Positions 1 through 9,301 are shown, counted from the stretch's first letter. The stretch is 64,000 nucleotides of DNA from Methylomarinum sp. Ch1-1 (GCF_030717995.2 NZ_CP157743.1:372001-436000); one strand, 5' to 3'. Notes: generated by a model from the sequence alone, not told the origin. Numbers and translations are program-made.

Positions 1-2
1 TG

Positions 3-2468
3 CGCGGCAACAGAAGGCAGAAAGCGATGAACTGGCTGCACTCCTTCGCCTTCACCGATCGTGATTTGAAACACCTGCATATCGATGATGATGGCGGTGT
101 GCTTTATGGCGATGTCTTCGATCTAAGCGACTTGACCGAAACGAGCAGCGACGGTGTCGAGCAACCGCTAGCGGTCAGCGCCGCCGACACCTTCAAACTG
201 CACAGCAAACCCGGCGCCAGCAATATCATCTACATCGATGTAAACGGCCATACCCTCAGCGGCACGGCATGGAACAGCGGTTCGGCCAGCATCCAGGCCC
301 AGCCATACGATAGCGATGGCGACACGACGGGCTTCAGCGCCTTGGAACTGGCGGAGATCGCCGAAATTTGGCACCGGGTCGCGGAAGACTATGTCCCATT
401 CGATGTCGATGTCACGACCGAGGAACCCGGCAGTTTCGGGCCGACTACCGGCCGCCTCCTGATTACCCATAACGAAGATGCAGCCGGAAACCCCATGCCT
501 TATGCCAGTGCCGGCGGCGTCGCCTATGTCAATGTCTGGGGACGCAGCAATTACGCCAGTTATTATTCGCCGGCCTTGGTCTACTACAACAATCTGGCCA
601 CCTTCCCGCCTTATATCGCCGAAGCCGCCTCCCATGAAATGGGACATAATCTCAGCCTGTCGCACGATGGCACCTCGACGCAATCCTATTATGGCGGCCA
701 CGGCACCGGCTTTGTCTCCTGGGGGCCCATCATGGGAGTCGGTTATTACGGCAATGTGACCCAATGGAGCAAGGGCGAATACAACGACGCTTCGCAGACC
801 GAGGATGACATCGCCCTGATCGGTCAACGTCTAACCGTCCGGACCGACGATCATGGCGACGATCTATTCAACCCGACGGCCTTATTGATCGATGAACAAG
901 GCAATATTTCGGTCACCTCGCCGGAGGCCGACCCGCATAACCTTGCGCCTTACAACAAAGGCATTATAGAGACCCGCAGCGATGTCGATTTCTTTGCCTT
1001 CGACGCCGGCTCGGGCGCGTTGGAAATCACCGTCACACCGGCCTGGGATTCCTTTTATCGCAGTTCCCGCCGCGGCGCCAATCTGGACATCCAGGCTACA
1101 CTTTATGATTGGGACGGCCAAGTGATCGCCAGCAGTGACCCGCTCGATGAAACCGATGCCCGGATTAACGCTAGCGTCGAAAATGGACAATACTTGCTAG
1201 CTGTTAGCGGCGTCGGCAACGATGTCACGCCTTATTCCGATTATGGCAGCGTGGGACAATATTTCATTTCCGGCGCCGTTACACCATTCAGCACAAACAA
1301 CGACACGACCCCGCCGAATCCCGATCCTATGAGCTGGAGCGTCGCGCCTTACAGCGTGTCGCGCACCAGCATCGCCATGCAGGCGAGCCCCGCCAGCGAT
1401 GATTCCGGTGCGGTGGAATATCTGTTCAGCTGTGTCAGCGGCGGGTGCGGCGACAGCGGTTGGCAAACATCCAATCAATATACGGCCATGGACTTGCAAG
1501 CTGGCACAGCTTACGGTTTTCAGGTAACCGCCCGTGACGCCTATGGCAACGAAACTCAACCATCGATCGTCGCCAGTGCGGCAACGGCAAGCAATGCAAA
1601 TCCGCAAAGCAATGACGCCAACATCACTACCGCGGAAGACCAAAGTCTCAGCATTGAGCTGTCAGCCTTGGCCTCCGACGACGATGGCGACCCGCTCAGT
1701 TTCACGATTCAATCGCCGCCGGCTAATGGCTCTGTCGTCAACCATAACAATGGTAGCGTCATGTATACGCCAAACGCCGATTTCTACGGCGCCGACAGCT
1801 TCGTTTATAGCGTGCATGACGGTTTCGGCGGCAGCAGCGCTGCCAGTGTGACGATCGAGGTGAGTCCGGTCAACGATGCGCCGGTTGCCGCCGTATCGGC
1901 GCCCGCCGATAATGCGACATTGACCGTCGCCTTTTCCAGCGCCGGTTCTTTTGATCCCGATACTAACGATGCATTGAGCTATCAGTGGAACTTCGGCGAC
2001 GGCAGCGGTTCATCGGCCGCCAATCCCAGCCACAGCTATAGCGCAGCCGGCACTTACAATGTCACGTTAACGGTCACCGACCCAGGAGGGCTTTCCGACA
2101 GCGCCAGCGTCACCACGACAGTCAACAATCCTGACAATATGTTGCCGGGCACTCCCGGCGCGCTGTCTTACAGCGTCGATAAAGTCGTTAGCGGCTGGGG
2201 CTGGAGGAAAACCATCAGTGGCACGGTCTTGTTGGGCTGGGGCAGAGCGGAACTCGCCAGCGAATACGAAGTCTGGCGTTGTGAAGAAATCACCTCGGGC
2301 AGAGGTAAAAACAAAACCACCCGCTGCGACTATTCCAGCTGGTTGGCGGTCACCGGCGAAACTCGCTATACGACTCCGTTAATCGATGGCGCCGTACATT
2401 ATAAAGTCAGAGCCCGCAACGCTAACGGCGTTTCCGACTTCACTAATGAGGTCGTCGTTTCGCCTTAA
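3..2468 (+). CDS. Secreted multidomain metzincin-type zinc metalloprotease (5' partial)
   Basis: The frame is open to the left edge and no signal peptide follows the first ATG (27), so the true start lies outside the window. Numbering from that ATG, residues 203-213 carry the zinc motif HEMGHNLSLSH, followed by D214 and a Met-turn-like GPIMGVGY near 233-240, which marks a metzincin-type endopeptidase. After the catalytic part come a beta-rich region that may be a pre-peptidase C-terminal domain (about 285-415), a fibronectin III-like domain (about 430-520), a cadherin/Ig-like repeat (about 530-615, with DDDGDPLSF and NDAPVA), a PKD domain (about 620-705, WNFGDGS...GTYNVTLTVTD) and a last fibronectin-like segment. 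Such tails usually bind polymer or surface. I infer export, possibly by the type II system whose genes end the window, but nothing here proves it. The substrate is unknown. Confidence 0.8.
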   Translation, partial: RGNRRQKAMNWLHSFAFTDRDLKHLHIDDDGGVLYGDVFDLSDLTETSSDGVEQPLAVSAADTFKLHSKPGASNIIYIDVNGHTLSGTAWNSGSASIQAQPYDSDGDTTGFSALELAEIAEIWHRVAEDYVPFDVDVTTEEPGSFGPTTGRLLITHNEDAAGNPMPYASAGGVAYVNVWGRSNYASYYSPALVYYNNLATFPPYIAEAASHEMGHNLSLSHDGTSTQSYYGGHGTGFVSWGPIMGVGYYGNVTQWSKGEYNDASQTEDDIALIGQRLTVRTDDHGDDLFNPTALLIDEQGNISVTSPEADPHNLAPYNKGIIETRSDVDFFAFDAGSGALEITVTPAWDSFYRSSRRGANLDIQATLYDWDGQVIASSDPLDETDARINASVENGQYLLAVSGVGNDVTPYSDYGSVGQYFISGAVTPFSTNNDTTPPNPDPMSWSVAPYSVSRTSIAMQASPASDDSGAVEYLFSCVSGGCGDSGWQTSNQYTAMDLQAGTAYGFQVTARDAYGNETQPSIVASAATASNANPQSNDANITTAEDQSLSIELSALASDDDGDPLSFTIQSPPANGSVVNHNNGSVMYTPNADFYGADSFVYSVHDGFGGSSAASVTIEVSPVNDAPVAAVSAPADNATLTVAFSSAGSFDPDTNDALSYQWNFGDGSGSSAANPSHSYSAAGTYNVTLTVTDPGGLSDSASVTTTVNNPDNMLPGTPGALSYSVDKVVSGWGWRKTISGTVLLGWGRAELASEYEVWRCEEITSGRGKNKTTRCDYSSWLAVTGETRYTTPLIDGAVHYKVRARNANGVSDFTNEVVVSP

Positions 2469-2476
2469 TCCACGAC

Positions 2477-2500
2477 AAAAGCCCCGTCAGGGGCTTTTTT
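2477..2500 (+). terminator. Rho-independent terminator of the metalloprotease gene
   Basis: A 5-bp GC stem (GCCCC / GGGGC, 2481-2485 and 2490-2494) with a GTCA loop is preceded by A residues and followed by six T residues. It begins nine bases after the protease stop codon. Confidence 0.85.
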
Positions 2501-2593
2501 ATCCGTTCAAGCATCGCAGTCAGCCGCTGATTATTTTCTGTTAGACCCGCTTTAAACAGGAAGTCCGGGCTGTTCCAGGTAGCTGATTGGGTA

Positions 2594-2624
2594 TGGCAGA
2601 TTTTGCAAAGAGCAAAGTCTGCCA
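2594..2624. repeat. 13-bp inverted repeat (hairpin), function unknown
   Basis: TGGCAGATTTTGC (2594-2606) and GCAAAGTCTGCCA (2612-2624) pair over 13 bp with one G-T wobble around a 5-base loop. No T-tract follows, so it is not a classical terminator. It is the only structure I see in 2501-2900. A weak reading frame covers the region on the other strand but runs into the upstream terminator and looks spurious. Confidence 0.6.
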
Positions 2625-2957
2625 TGTCACATACGCTTTTCCCCAAGCCAACTAGCGCATTCTTAATTGACATTTAAATCATGCGCTAAAGCCTCTGAAA
2701 TCATGCTGCCACCGCCGGCCGACTCCTTAAGCGGAGGAAATCGTCATTTTTAAATCCCCCCGATAGCAATCCCGGATAAATCGCAGTACAATACCCCGCG
2801 ATCAGATAACAGATGTTGAATTACAAAACCTTCGACCACCGCGGCATGCAGGATTGCCGGCTAAGCAGGAGCCACAGTAGGCATACCGCTCGTGTTTCCA
2901 GGTTATCAATATTGTCGCTCTGTGTAACTATAGTTTTATTTTGTAGGAGTTTTCCAA

Positions 2958-3161
2958 ATGGCAACAGGCACCGTAAAGTGGTTTAACAACACTAAAGGTT
3001 TTGGTTTTATTGAGCCTTCTGAAGGCAACGAAGACGTCTTCGTTCATCATTCGGTCATTCTAGGCGATGGTTTTAAAACACTATCACCTGGCCAATCGGT
3101 TGTATTTGACATTGAATCTGGTCCCAAAGGCCTCACAGCGGCGAATGTTCAGCCCCAATAA
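2958..3161 (+). CDS. Cold-shock protein, CspA family
   Basis: A 67-residue single cold-shock domain of typical family length. It has the RNP1-like KGFGFIEP (13-20) and RNP2-like VFVHHS (27-32) nucleic-acid-binding motifs after the usual [15 protein letters not shown] start. These proteins bind single-stranded RNA or DNA in the cytoplasm and melt mRNA structure, in the cold or constitutively. The start is set by TAGGAG nine bases upstream. The gene stands alone, with a long non-coding leader and its own terminator. Whether it is cold-induced cannot be told from sequence. Family membership is certain; the exact paralogue (CspA, CspD, CspE) is not. Confidence 0.95.
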   Translation: MATGTVKWFNNTKGFGFIEPSEGNEDVFVHHSVILGDGFKTLSPGQSVVFDIESGPKGLTAANVQPQ

Positions 3162-3181
3162 GCGCTGAACTTTAGGCTAAC

Positions 3182-3209
3182 AAGGCTCTTTTTGACAAGG
3201 GCCTTTTTT
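3182..3209 (+). terminator. Terminator of the cold-shock gene
   Basis: AAGGCTCT (3182-3189) pairs with AGGGCCTT (3198-3205) with one wobble, followed by a T-rich run. It lies about 20 bases after the stop codon. Confidence 0.8.
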
Positions 3210-3248
3210 ATGCTTGAAGGAAGCAAGCACCTGCGCCCCTTACTTCCA

Positions 3249-3740
3249 CTATTTGTGGCCCTGATTCAACCCCTTCCGGGCCGAACTGGCTAATTCGCTA
3301 TATTGCTTGCGCAGTACGGTCAATTCCCGTTCCTCCATTTCTTCCAAATCCAACAGCGCGTTATTCGCTCCGTCGATTGAGCGGATTAACTCATCCAATT
3401 TGACCTGCAATGCTTCGGTGTCACGATTCTGCGTATGCTGAATCAGAAACACCATCAGAAACGTCACGATCGTCGTTGCGGTATTGATGATCAACTGCCA
3501 GGTGTCGCTAAAACCAAATAATGGCCCGGTAACGACCCAGGAAAGAATAACCAACATCGCGACACTGAACGCCAACGGCCGTCCAGCCAAACGTGAGGCA
3601 AAACGCGCGAAATGATCGAAGCGCTTATTCCAATATTCCGACTCTTTTAATTTTGTCTTCAACCAACAAGCCGTTTTTTTTGCGGCCTCAAGGTAATCAA
3701 TTTGTTTAATCCTATTCAGATAATCAACTTTTTCATTCAT
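3249..3740 (-). CDS. Low-affinity iron permease-family small membrane protein
   Basis: 163 residues. After a charged N-terminal helix (1-50) come two hydrophobic segments, roughly 54-75 and 82-102, joined by VTGPLFGFSDTWQ. Then follow the conserved FLMVFLIQHTQNRD and a C-terminal amphipathic or coiled-coil tail (LDELIRSIDGANNALLDLEEMEERE). This pattern is the bacterial branch of the low-affinity iron permease family (PF04120), named after yeast Fet4. Bacterial members are much shorter than Fet4, and their transport role has little direct support. The gene is monocistronic. A family A element starts 30 bases upstream of its start codon, so that element may supply or separate its promoter. Confidence 0.8.
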   Translation of the reverse strand: MNEKVDYLNRIKQIDYLEAAKKTACWLKTKLKESEYWNKRFDHFARFASRLAGRPLAFSVAMLVILSWVVTGPLFGFSDTWQLIINTATTIVTFLMVFLIQHTQNRDTEALQVKLDELIRSIDGANNALLDLEEMEERELTVLRKQYSELASSARKGLNQGHK

Positions 3741-3770
3741 ATTTCCAGCCCCAGCCTGTTGTAAAAAATA

Positions 3771-3953
3771 GTAACTATTCAGTATCTTTCAGGGTTTAAG
3801 CAGTCGGCCATTGATTTCTCGGGACGCGTTCACCCAGCACCTAAATTAACGAAGATTATTAATCATACCAATAGTCTATGGTATTTAGGTGACGGCCTCT
3901 TCTGGAGCAAGTAACTGATAGTAAGAGCATTTTTATACTGAATAGTTACTTAC
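3771..3953. mobile_element. Family A element, copy 1 (IS66-like MITE)
   Basis: The left end is GTAACTATTCAG and the right end CTGAATAGTTAC plus an extra TTAC. AAAAAATA occurs on both sides (3763-3770 and 3954-3961), an 8-bp target duplication once the extra four bases are counted in the element. The hairpin core lies at about 3829-3892, with its right arm shortened (ATTTAGGTGACGG instead of the full arm). The left end resembles copies 2, 3 and 5 while the right end matches copy 4, so this copy looks like a hybrid. It has no coding capacity. Confidence 0.85.
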
Positions 3954-4001
3954 AAAAAATATTGTCGTCTATCCCTATTCAACTGCAAGACCTCGATTCT
4001 C

Positions 4002-5489
4002 TTAACAAACAGTTCTTTCCTGCTTAATAAATCGCCCCTCTAACGCCTTTTCCAACATGGAAAAATCAAAACACCGCTCTAACGCATCGGTAATCTGATT
4101 GATTCCCTGCTCCCTTAAGCTTTTTAAATCTACCGCATTACGCTGTCGACATCCAGCCCATGTCAAAATCGAGTCGCAAGCTTCCGGCAAATCAAACAAT
4201 CCATGTAAATAAGCACCGATCACCTGATCATCCGCGGATCGCGCACCCTCATCTTGCCCCGCCAATTGCATCAAAGGCCTGCCCGTATCCGCGCCGCTAG
4301 TCCTGCCCATGTGGATTTCATAACCGGAGACAGCCGATTGATCCAGGTGAAAAATCCCCGTCGTCCGCTTCAAGCATTTTTCCGTCAGTAACGTCGTTTC
4401 TATGTCCAGCAACCCCAGGCCTGCGCTGGAGCCGGGCGCCCCTTCCATGCCGTGAGGGTCATGTATTTGTTTGCCGAGCATCTGGTAGCCGCCGCAAATG
4501 CCGAGCACCTTGCCGCCGTAGCGCAGATGTCTGTTGATAAAATCCTGCCATCCGTTTTGACGCAGCCAGCCCAGGTCATCGCGCACCGACTTGCTGCCGG
4601 GCAGAATCAGCAAATCCGCCCCACCCTGCGGCGGCGGTTGTTTAAGCAATTCCACGCTGAGCCCGGCATGCAGCAACAAGGGATCAAAGTCGGTATGGTT
4701 ACTGATCCTCGGCCATACCGGCACGATGATCTTGAATTGCCCCGGCTCTTGCTTGTTATGCAACTTACCGGCCAGCGAGTCCTCGGCTTCCAGATAGAAA
4801 TCGGGCAGATACGGCAACACCGCCAACACCGGCTTGCCGGTTTTTTGCTCCAACCAGTCCAAGCCCGGCTGCAACAAGGCAGGATCACCGCGGAAACGAT
4901 TGATCACGAAACCGACGACCCTGTCCCGCTCGCTCTCCGACAATAATTCCAGCGTACCGACGATATGCGCGAACACGCCACCCCGATCGATATCGGCAAT
5001 TAGAATCACCGGGCAATCGACCGTCTCGGCGAAGCCCATGTTGGCGATATCACCGTCGCGCAGATTGATTTCCGCGGGACTGCCCGCTCCTTCGACGATC
5101 ACTTTTTGATATTGCCCAATCAGACGCTGATAGGACTCCAACACCGCGCGCTGCGCCTGTTTCTTGTAGGTATGATATTGCACAGCGGAAAGATTTTTCA
5201 GCGCCTTGCCATGCACAATCACCTGAGCGGTCTGGTCGGAATTAGGTTTCAGCAAGACCGGGTTCATATCGGTATGAGGCTCTAATCCGCAGGCGGCCGC
5301 CTGCACCGCTTGGGCGCGGCCGATTTCGCCGCCGTCCACCGTGACTGCGCTGTTCAACGCCATGTTCTGAGGCTTGAACGGCGCCACTTTAATGCCGCGG
5401 CGTTGATAATAGCGGCATAGGGCCGTAACCAATGCGCTCTTGCCGGCATCCGAGGTCGTTCCCTGCACCATCAAGGTATTTGTTTTCAT
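4002..5489 (-). CDS. cobQ: Cobyric acid synthase CobQ (CbiP)
   Basis: Glutamine-dependent amidation of adenosylcobyrinic acid a,c-diamide at four carboxylates, giving cobyric acid in the cytoplasm. I chose the ATG giving [18 protein letters not shown] (495 residues), because the family begins with this P-loop segment and CAGGAG lies just upstream; an earlier in-frame start only adds unrelated residues. The N-terminal half is a MinD-like ATPase/amidoligase: GTTSDAGKS, then KPQNMALNS and [19 protein letters not shown]. The C-terminal half is a class I glutamine amidotransferase with the nucleophile in [11 protein letters not shown] and the histidine in GAYLHGLF. Length is normal. It diverges from cobD; the 70 bases between the two starts must hold both promoters. 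No riboswitch is visible there. Confidence 0.97.
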   Translation of the reverse strand: MKTNTLMVQGTTSDAGKSALVTALCRYYQRRGIKVAPFKPQNMALNSAVTVDGGEIGRAQAVQAAACGLEPHTDMNPVLLKPNSDQTAQVIVHGKALKNLSAVQYHTYKKQAQRAVLESYQRLIGQYQKVIVEGAGSPAEINLRDGDIANMGFAETVDCPVILIADIDRGGVFAHIVGTLELLSESERDRVVGFVINRFRGDPALLQPGLDWLEQKTGKPVLAVLPYLPDFYLEAEDSLAGKLHNKQEPGQFKIIVPVWPRISNHTDFDPLLLHAGLSVELLKQPPPQGGADLLILPGSKSVRDDLGWLRQNGWQDFINRHLRYGGKVLGICGGYQMLGKQIHDPHGMEGAPGSSAGLGLLDIETTLLTEKCLKRTTGIFHLDQSAVSGYEIHMGRTSGADTGRPLMQLAGQDEGARSADDQVIGAYLHGLFDLPEACDSILTWAGCRQRNAVDLKSLREQGINQITDALERCFDFSMLEKALEGRFIKQERTVC

Positions 5490-5559
5490 GGGCTCCTGTC
5501 TGATTGAATTTAACGGTAGAATATGGCATTGTGCGCGTCCGGACAACATCGCGCAAACC

Positions 5560-6474
5560 ATGACCTTATCAAGCACCATTATTCTAGCGGTTCTGCTGGA
5601 TCACTGGCTAGGAGAGCCGAAAAAACATCATCCGCTGGTCGCCTTCGGCAACTTAGCCGGGTTAATGGAAAAACGCCTGAGACACGCCGAAAACTCTTCA
5701 GCACGGCAAATGCTGAATGGCTCGCTCGCGCTGCTGATATTAGTGGCCCCCTTCACCCTGTTCATATGGCTGCTGCAACAACAGTCGCTGATCGAGATGA
5801 TCTTAGCGCCATTGCTGTTGTATGTCTGCATCGCCGCCCACAGCCTCAGACGGCATGCCGAGGCGGTATTATTGCATCTCAACAACGATGACCTGGCGAA
5901 TGCCCGTATCGCGGTCAGCTACCTCGTCAGCCGGGAAACCGCAGAAATGAGCGAAGAAGACGTGCGCAAGGCCGTTATCGAATCGGTGCTGGAAAACGGC
6001 GCCGACGCGGTATTTGCGCCGTTGTTCTGGCTGCTATTGGCCGGTCCCGCCGGCGTCTTGCTGCATCGTTTATGCAACACGCTGGATGCGATGTGGGGTT
6101 ACAAGAATCCGCGCTATTTATATTTCGGCCGCGCCTCGGCGCGTTTGGACGATCTGCTGAACTGGCTGCCGGCCCGACTGACTGCACTCAGCTACGCCCT
6201 GCTTGGCGACAGCCGGCTGGCGTTGCGCTGTTGGCGGCTACAGGCCGGGCGGCTGGAAAGCCCCAATGCCGGTCCGGTCATGAGTGCCGGCGCCGGCGCG
6301 CTGAACATCCAACTAGGCGGACCGGCCTATTATCATGGACGGTTAAAAGACAAGATTCGCTTCGGCGCCGATAAGCCGACACGAAACGAAGACATCACCC
6401 GAGCCACCGGCTTGATCAACAAAACGTTGCTGTTATGGCTCTTGCTTATTTTGATAGGAGATTACCTTGCTTGA
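5560..6474 (+). CDS. cobD: Adenosylcobinamide-phosphate synthase CobD/CbiB
   Basis: A membrane enzyme that attaches the aminopropanol (phosphate) arm to cobyric acid. I place the start at the ATG giving [25 protein letters not shown] (304 residues), because the family begins with this hydrophobic segment and the D-x-x-x-G-E-P motif; the frame is open upstream with unrelated sequence overlapping cobQ. Family signatures visible are [46 protein letters not shown], the [10 protein letters not shown] segment and [21 protein letters not shown]. Four to five hydrophobic stretches are seen. It overlaps cobC by eight bases, so the two are translationally coupled, and its product uses the aminopropanol phosphate made by CobC. 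Confidence 0.95.
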   Translation: MTLSSTIILAVLLDHWLGEPKKHHPLVAFGNLAGLMEKRLRHAENSSARQMLNGSLALLILVAPFTLFIWLLQQQSLIEMILAPLLLYVCIAAHSLRRHAEAVLLHLNNDDLANARIAVSYLVSRETAEMSEEDVRKAVIESVLENGADAVFAPLFWLLLAGPAGVLLHRLCNTLDAMWGYKNPRYLYFGRASARLDDLLNWLPARLTALSYALLGDSRLALRCWRLQAGRLESPNAGPVMSAGAGALNIQLGGPAYYHGRLKDKIRFGADKPTRNEDITRATGLINKTLLLWLLLILIGDYLA

Positions 6475-7447
6475 ACACGGCGGTCATTTACGCGCAGCGG
6501 CAAACCAATACGACATTCCCCTGACCGAGTGGACAGACCTTTCCACCGGCATCAATCCCGATGGTTGGCCGATTCCGCCGATACCTGTCGAATGCTGGCA
6601 ACGTCTGCCCGAAACCGACGACGGCCTAGTCAGCGCGGCGCAGGACTACTATCAAGCCTCGTCGATTTTGCCGGTCGCAGGCTCGCAGGCCGCGATTCAA
6701 ACGCTGCCACATCTGCGCCCATGTTGCCGCGTTGGCGTCCTGCATCCTGCTTATGCCGAGCATGCCGAAAGCTGGCGGAAAAACGGCCATCATATCGTCG
6801 TCATCGATCCGAAACGCATTGAAGCCAGCCTGGCTGAGCTCGATGTGCTGATCTTGATCAATCCCAACAACCCGACAGGCCAAGCCTACAGCCGCACGCA
6901 ACTGCTGCATTGGCATCAATCGTTACAACGGCGCGGAGGCTGGCTGATTGTCGATGAAGCCTTCATCGATTGCCAGCCCCAAAACAGCCTGGCGCTTGAG
7001 CCTGCGCAACCGGGACTGATCGTTCTGCGCTCCATTGGAAAATTCTTCGGCCTGGCCGGCATACGCTGCGGTTTTGTCATCGGCGCCGCCGACCTGCTGC
7101 AGCAACTGAACGAAAAATTCGGCCCCTGGCCTATCAGTCACCCGACCCGCTATATAGCCATCGCCGCGTTGCAGGACAAACGCTGGCAGCAACAGACTCG
7201 GGAGAAATTGCCGTTACAGGCGGAACGTTTGCACCGTCTGTTATCCAAATACGGTTTGCCTCCCGAGGGCGGCTGCGAATTATTTCAATGGCTCAAAACG
7301 GAACAGGCGAGCGATATTCACCACCGCCTCGCCAAGCAAGGCATTTTAACCCGCTTGTTCGAGCAACCGTCCAGCATACGCTTTGGTCTTCCCGCTCATC
7401 AACGACAATGGCTGGCTTTGGAAATGGCGTTGGCCAGCCTGAGTTAG
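6467..7447 (+). CDS. cobC: Threonine-phosphate decarboxylase (CobC; CobD of Salmonella)
   Basis: A PLP enzyme of aminotransferase fold I that decarboxylates L-threonine O-3-phosphate to aminopropanol phosphate, the linker between corrin ring and nucleotide loop. 326 residues starting at TTG, preceded by AGGAG at ideal spacing and overlapping the cobD stop. Features are [10 protein letters not shown] and DLSTGINPDGWP near the N-terminus, NPNNPTGQ (substrate/PLP contact), VDEAFIDC with the PLP-binding aspartate, and the Schiff-base lysine in RSIGKFFGLAGIRCGF. The coupling to cobD pairs the enzyme with the user of its product. The length is slightly short for the family (usually about 330-360). 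Confidence 0.93.
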   Translation: MLEHGGHLRAAANQYDIPLTEWTDLSTGINPDGWPIPPIPVECWQRLPETDDGLVSAAQDYYQASSILPVAGSQAAIQTLPHLRPCCRVGVLHPAYAEHAESWRKNGHHIVVIDPKRIEASLAELDVLILINPNNPTGQAYSRTQLLHWHQSLQRRGGWLIVDEAFIDCQPQNSLALEPAQPGLIVLRSIGKFFGLAGIRCGFVIGAADLLQQLNEKFGPWPISHPTRYIAIAALQDKRWQQQTREKLPLQAERLHRLLSKYGLPPEGGCELFQWLKTEQASDIHHRLAKQGILTRLFEQPSSIRFGLPAHQRQWLALEMALASLS

Positions 7448-7478
7448 GGTAATAAGCTTGACTGTTGAGCTTATTACC
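7448..7478. terminator. Stem-loop after cobD-cobC
   Basis: A perfect 11-bp inverted repeat, GGTAATAAGCT (7448-7458) and AGCTTATTACC (7468-7478), starts at the base after the cobC stop. The following run is C/T mixed and not a good U-tract, so it may be a weak terminator or an mRNA-stabilising hairpin. Confidence 0.6.
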
Positions 7479-7507
7479 CCCATTTCTCTGGTAAACTAAG
7501 AAAAATT

Positions 7508-7664
7508 GTAACTATTCAGTATCTTTCAGGGTTTAGGGAGTAGACCATTGATTTCTCGGGACGCGTGAATACTTCCATGTAAGCTCTGACTGCAACGTCC
7601 TGTTGCAGACAGCCCGATAAATCAATAGCCTACTCCCTCTGATAAAAATACGCTGAATAATTAC
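7508..7664. mobile_element. Family A element, copy 2, without hairpin core
   Basis: 157 bases from GTAACTATTCAG to CTGAATAATTAC, flanked by the exact 8-bp duplication GAAAAATT (7500-7507 and 7665-7672). Compared with the copy at 38611-40455, the roughly 70-base hairpin core is absent: GGGACGCG joins TGAATACTTCC directly. A second segment of about 50 bases is also missing after CTTCCATG. A reading frame across it is an artefact. Confidence 0.9.
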
Positions 7665-7702
7665 GAAAAATTTTTCTCGTTGACTGGAAACCAAGCAAAA
7701 CC

Positions 7703-8227
7703 ATGTTGTTTCATCTGTTTGCATTTTCAATTTTGGCCACCTTCGCCAGCTTCATCTCTGGCTATGTGTGCGAAAAAAGCACCTTAAACAACTTAGCCAG
7801 TCTGTTTTTTCTTGGCGGCACCTTTTTTTTGATAACGACCTACAGTTCCGTGTTTCTAGCGCTGTTGATCTACGGCCTAAAAAGAACGATAGCCGGCATC
7901 CGCCATTATTTTTCAAGCACCGAGTCGATTAAAAGAAAGGCGCTTTTCAGTCAAATCAGACTGCTGGATCAGGAACAGCGACACCGCCTAGAAAAACAAC
8001 AGATTCATTACCGCAACGATCATCGGCGGAATACGTTATTTCGACTGAATAACAGGAAACATATCCGGCTGTTATCGAAATCGATCGACGAAAGCCTTGC
8101 TTCGGGGCGAGACAAGATCCCCGCTCCCGCCTATAAGTCCCTGAAAAAGGCGCTGCAAAAAAATTATCGCGCCGAAAACATCGAAGGCCTACTTAAACTG
8201 CACTCAAAAATCATGACTTTCCGTTAA
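7703..8227 (+). CDS. Unknown protein with two N-terminal membrane segments
   Basis: 174 residues, not recognised. Two hydrophobic stretches (about 3-22 and 32-60) are followed by a very basic cytoplasmic-type region, about 65-174. That region is rich in Arg, Lys and Gln with a heptad-like section (IRLLDQEQRHRLEKQQIHYRND), suggesting an anchored helical protein. It sits nine bases upstream of a second unknown, coiled-coil gene, so the two are probably one operon and may form a membrane-tethered complex. A family A element ends 38 bases before its start, so the promoter must lie in or next to that element. No catalytic motif is seen. Confidence 0.7.
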   Translation: MLFHLFAFSILATFASFISGYVCEKSTLNNLASLFFLGGTFFLITTYSSVFLALLIYGLKRTIAGIRHYFSSTESIKRKALFSQIRLLDQEQRHRLEKQQIHYRNDHRRNTLFRLNNRKHIRLLSKSIDESLASGRDKIPAPAYKSLKKALQKNYRAENIEGLLKLHSKIMTFR

Positions 8228-8236
8228 TTATCACCG

Positions 8237-8767
8237 ATGTCACGCTTAAAAAGATGGATCCGAGAAATAATGGACTGTTTCCTAGCAGTCAGGACTCAGC
8301 ATTTGAATTGGCAATTGCGGACGCATGACGAGAAAATGCGCCTGAAAACGGCTCGCGCGCTTTCCGAAAAAGCCTTGCAAGAAAAATTGCAAAAGCAGCA
8401 ACTGGCGCTGGAACAGGAACTCGCCTTATTGAAAACCAAACATAAGGCCGAACTGACCATGCTCAGGATCAAAAATAAACAAGATATCAGTGATTACCGC
8501 GAATACTTGGATTCGCTGGATCAATTGAAGATTTCGATTACCCATAAATATCGACATTTGCCCGAGGCGCTGGCCTTCACGATCCATCATCATGCCAAGC
8601 ATTTGCTGAATCAAATGTGGGAAGCCGACGATCTACAGCAAAAAATCAACAGCGAGCTGCAATTGATCCAGTTCATGACCAGCATTAACGAAGATATCCG
8701 CTCCGCACCGGCAAGCGGATCGGCTGACTTATTGCCACTCAAAACCCTGGAATTACTCAACAAGTAG
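8237..8767 (+). CDS. Unknown coiled-coil protein, partner of the preceding gene
   Basis: 176 residues, not recognised. Residues about 25-95 form a long, highly charged, near-continuous helix (KALQEKLQKQQLALEQEL, then KTKHKAELTMLRIKNKQD) typical of a coiled coil. The remainder is helical with HHHAKHLLNQMWEADDLQQKI. No signal peptide or membrane segment is seen, so it is probably cytoplasmic or bound to its neighbour. It starts nine bases after the upstream gene. The pair has the look of a scaffold or cell-envelope accessory system, but I cannot assign a function. Confidence 0.7.
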   Translation: MSRLKRWIREIMDCFLAVRTQHLNWQLRTHDEKMRLKTARALSEKALQEKLQKQQLALEQELALLKTKHKAELTMLRIKNKQDISDYREYLDSLDQLKISITHKYRHLPEALAFTIHHHAKHLLNQMWEADDLQQKINSELQLIQFMTSINEDIRSAPASGSADLLPLKTLELLNK

Positions 8768-8827
8768 AGCCGCAGCGGCCTTCCTGCAGCGCTGGTGCAA
8801 AAACACTTGTAAACCACAAAAAACTTA

Positions 8828-8854
8828 TTGACTTTTTAGCAAAAAAACTATAGT
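8828..8854 (+). promoter_or_regulatory. Possible sigma-70 promoter for the 92-residue protein
   Basis: TTGACT (8828-8833) and TATAGT (8849-8854) match the -35 and -10 hexamers, but the spacer is only 15 bases. It sits about 90 bases before the ATG at 8947, which has a strong AGGAGGT ribosome site. Confidence 0.4.
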
Positions 8855-8946
8855 TAGATAATTGTGTTTTAAAAAAATGACGGAGAGATAAGGCACCAAT
8901 TAAAGATCAACCAACATTCCGTATCCGTTGAGGATAGGAGGTTACT

Positions 8947-9225
8947 ATGAATAAAATCACACCACGCATGCTAAGAGACCTAGACGCCACGCTTCCCAGG
9001 GGCGCAGAATGCTATCTCTGCTCCACGGTCAGGAATGCCCTGGCCAAATATCGCAGAAGACACATGCCCGCCACCCCCGGCGAACCGGCCCAATTCATGA
9101 ACAAGGAACAGGCTCTGTCCGCCTTGGCTCAACGATTAGGTCGCGGCTTAAAGCGCTTTTTACGGAAAGACGTCCGAGCAGCGCTGTCCGCTTATCGGCA
9201 AGGCGAACTTCATAAGGCATCGTAA
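8947..9225 (+). CDS. Small basic protein, function unknown
   Basis: 92 residues, not recognised. A strong AGGAGGT ribosome-binding site seven bases before the ATG supports a real, well-translated gene. The protein is Arg/Lys-rich, with an N-terminal pair of cysteines in ECYLCSTVRNALAKYRRR and a helical C-terminal half (LAQRLGRGLKRFLRKDVRAALSAYRQGEL). The Cys-x-x-Cys could be redox-active or bind metal, but a second pair for a zinc ribbon is missing. It is flanked by a possible promoter upstream and a hairpin downstream, consistent with a monocistronic unit next to stress genes (hsp20, hibernation factor). Confidence 0.65.
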   Translation: MNKITPRMLRDLDATLPRGAECYLCSTVRNALAKYRRRHMPATPGEPAQFMNKEQALSALAQRLGRGLKRFLRKDVRAALSAYRQGELHKAS

Positions 9226-9277
9226 CGTCTTTGTTATCGGCATTCCTAATTAGCGAATGCAAAACTTTCCCATTAAC

Positions 9278-9301
9278 GCCCCCTTCCTTCAAAAAGGGGG
9301 C
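9278..9301. terminator. GC hairpin after the 92-residue gene
   Basis: GCCCCCTT (9278-9285) pairs perfectly with AAGGGGGC (9294-9301) around an 8-base loop. No T-tract follows on the plus strand. The rest of 9302-9654 shows no gene and no repeat I can identify, and presumably holds the hsp20 promoter. Confidence 0.5.

Noticed and set aside
168-827. Long minus-strand frame inside the metalloprotease gene
   Set aside because: Shadow of a strongly coding plus strand; its translation has no domain pattern.
2443-2673. Minus-strand frame of 76 residues
   Set aside because: It covers the protease stop, a clear terminator and a hairpin, and has no recognisable protein features.
5490-5559. Possible cobalamin riboswitch before cobQ or cobD
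   Set aside because: The space is only 70 bases and lacks the B12 box and the GCAAC block.
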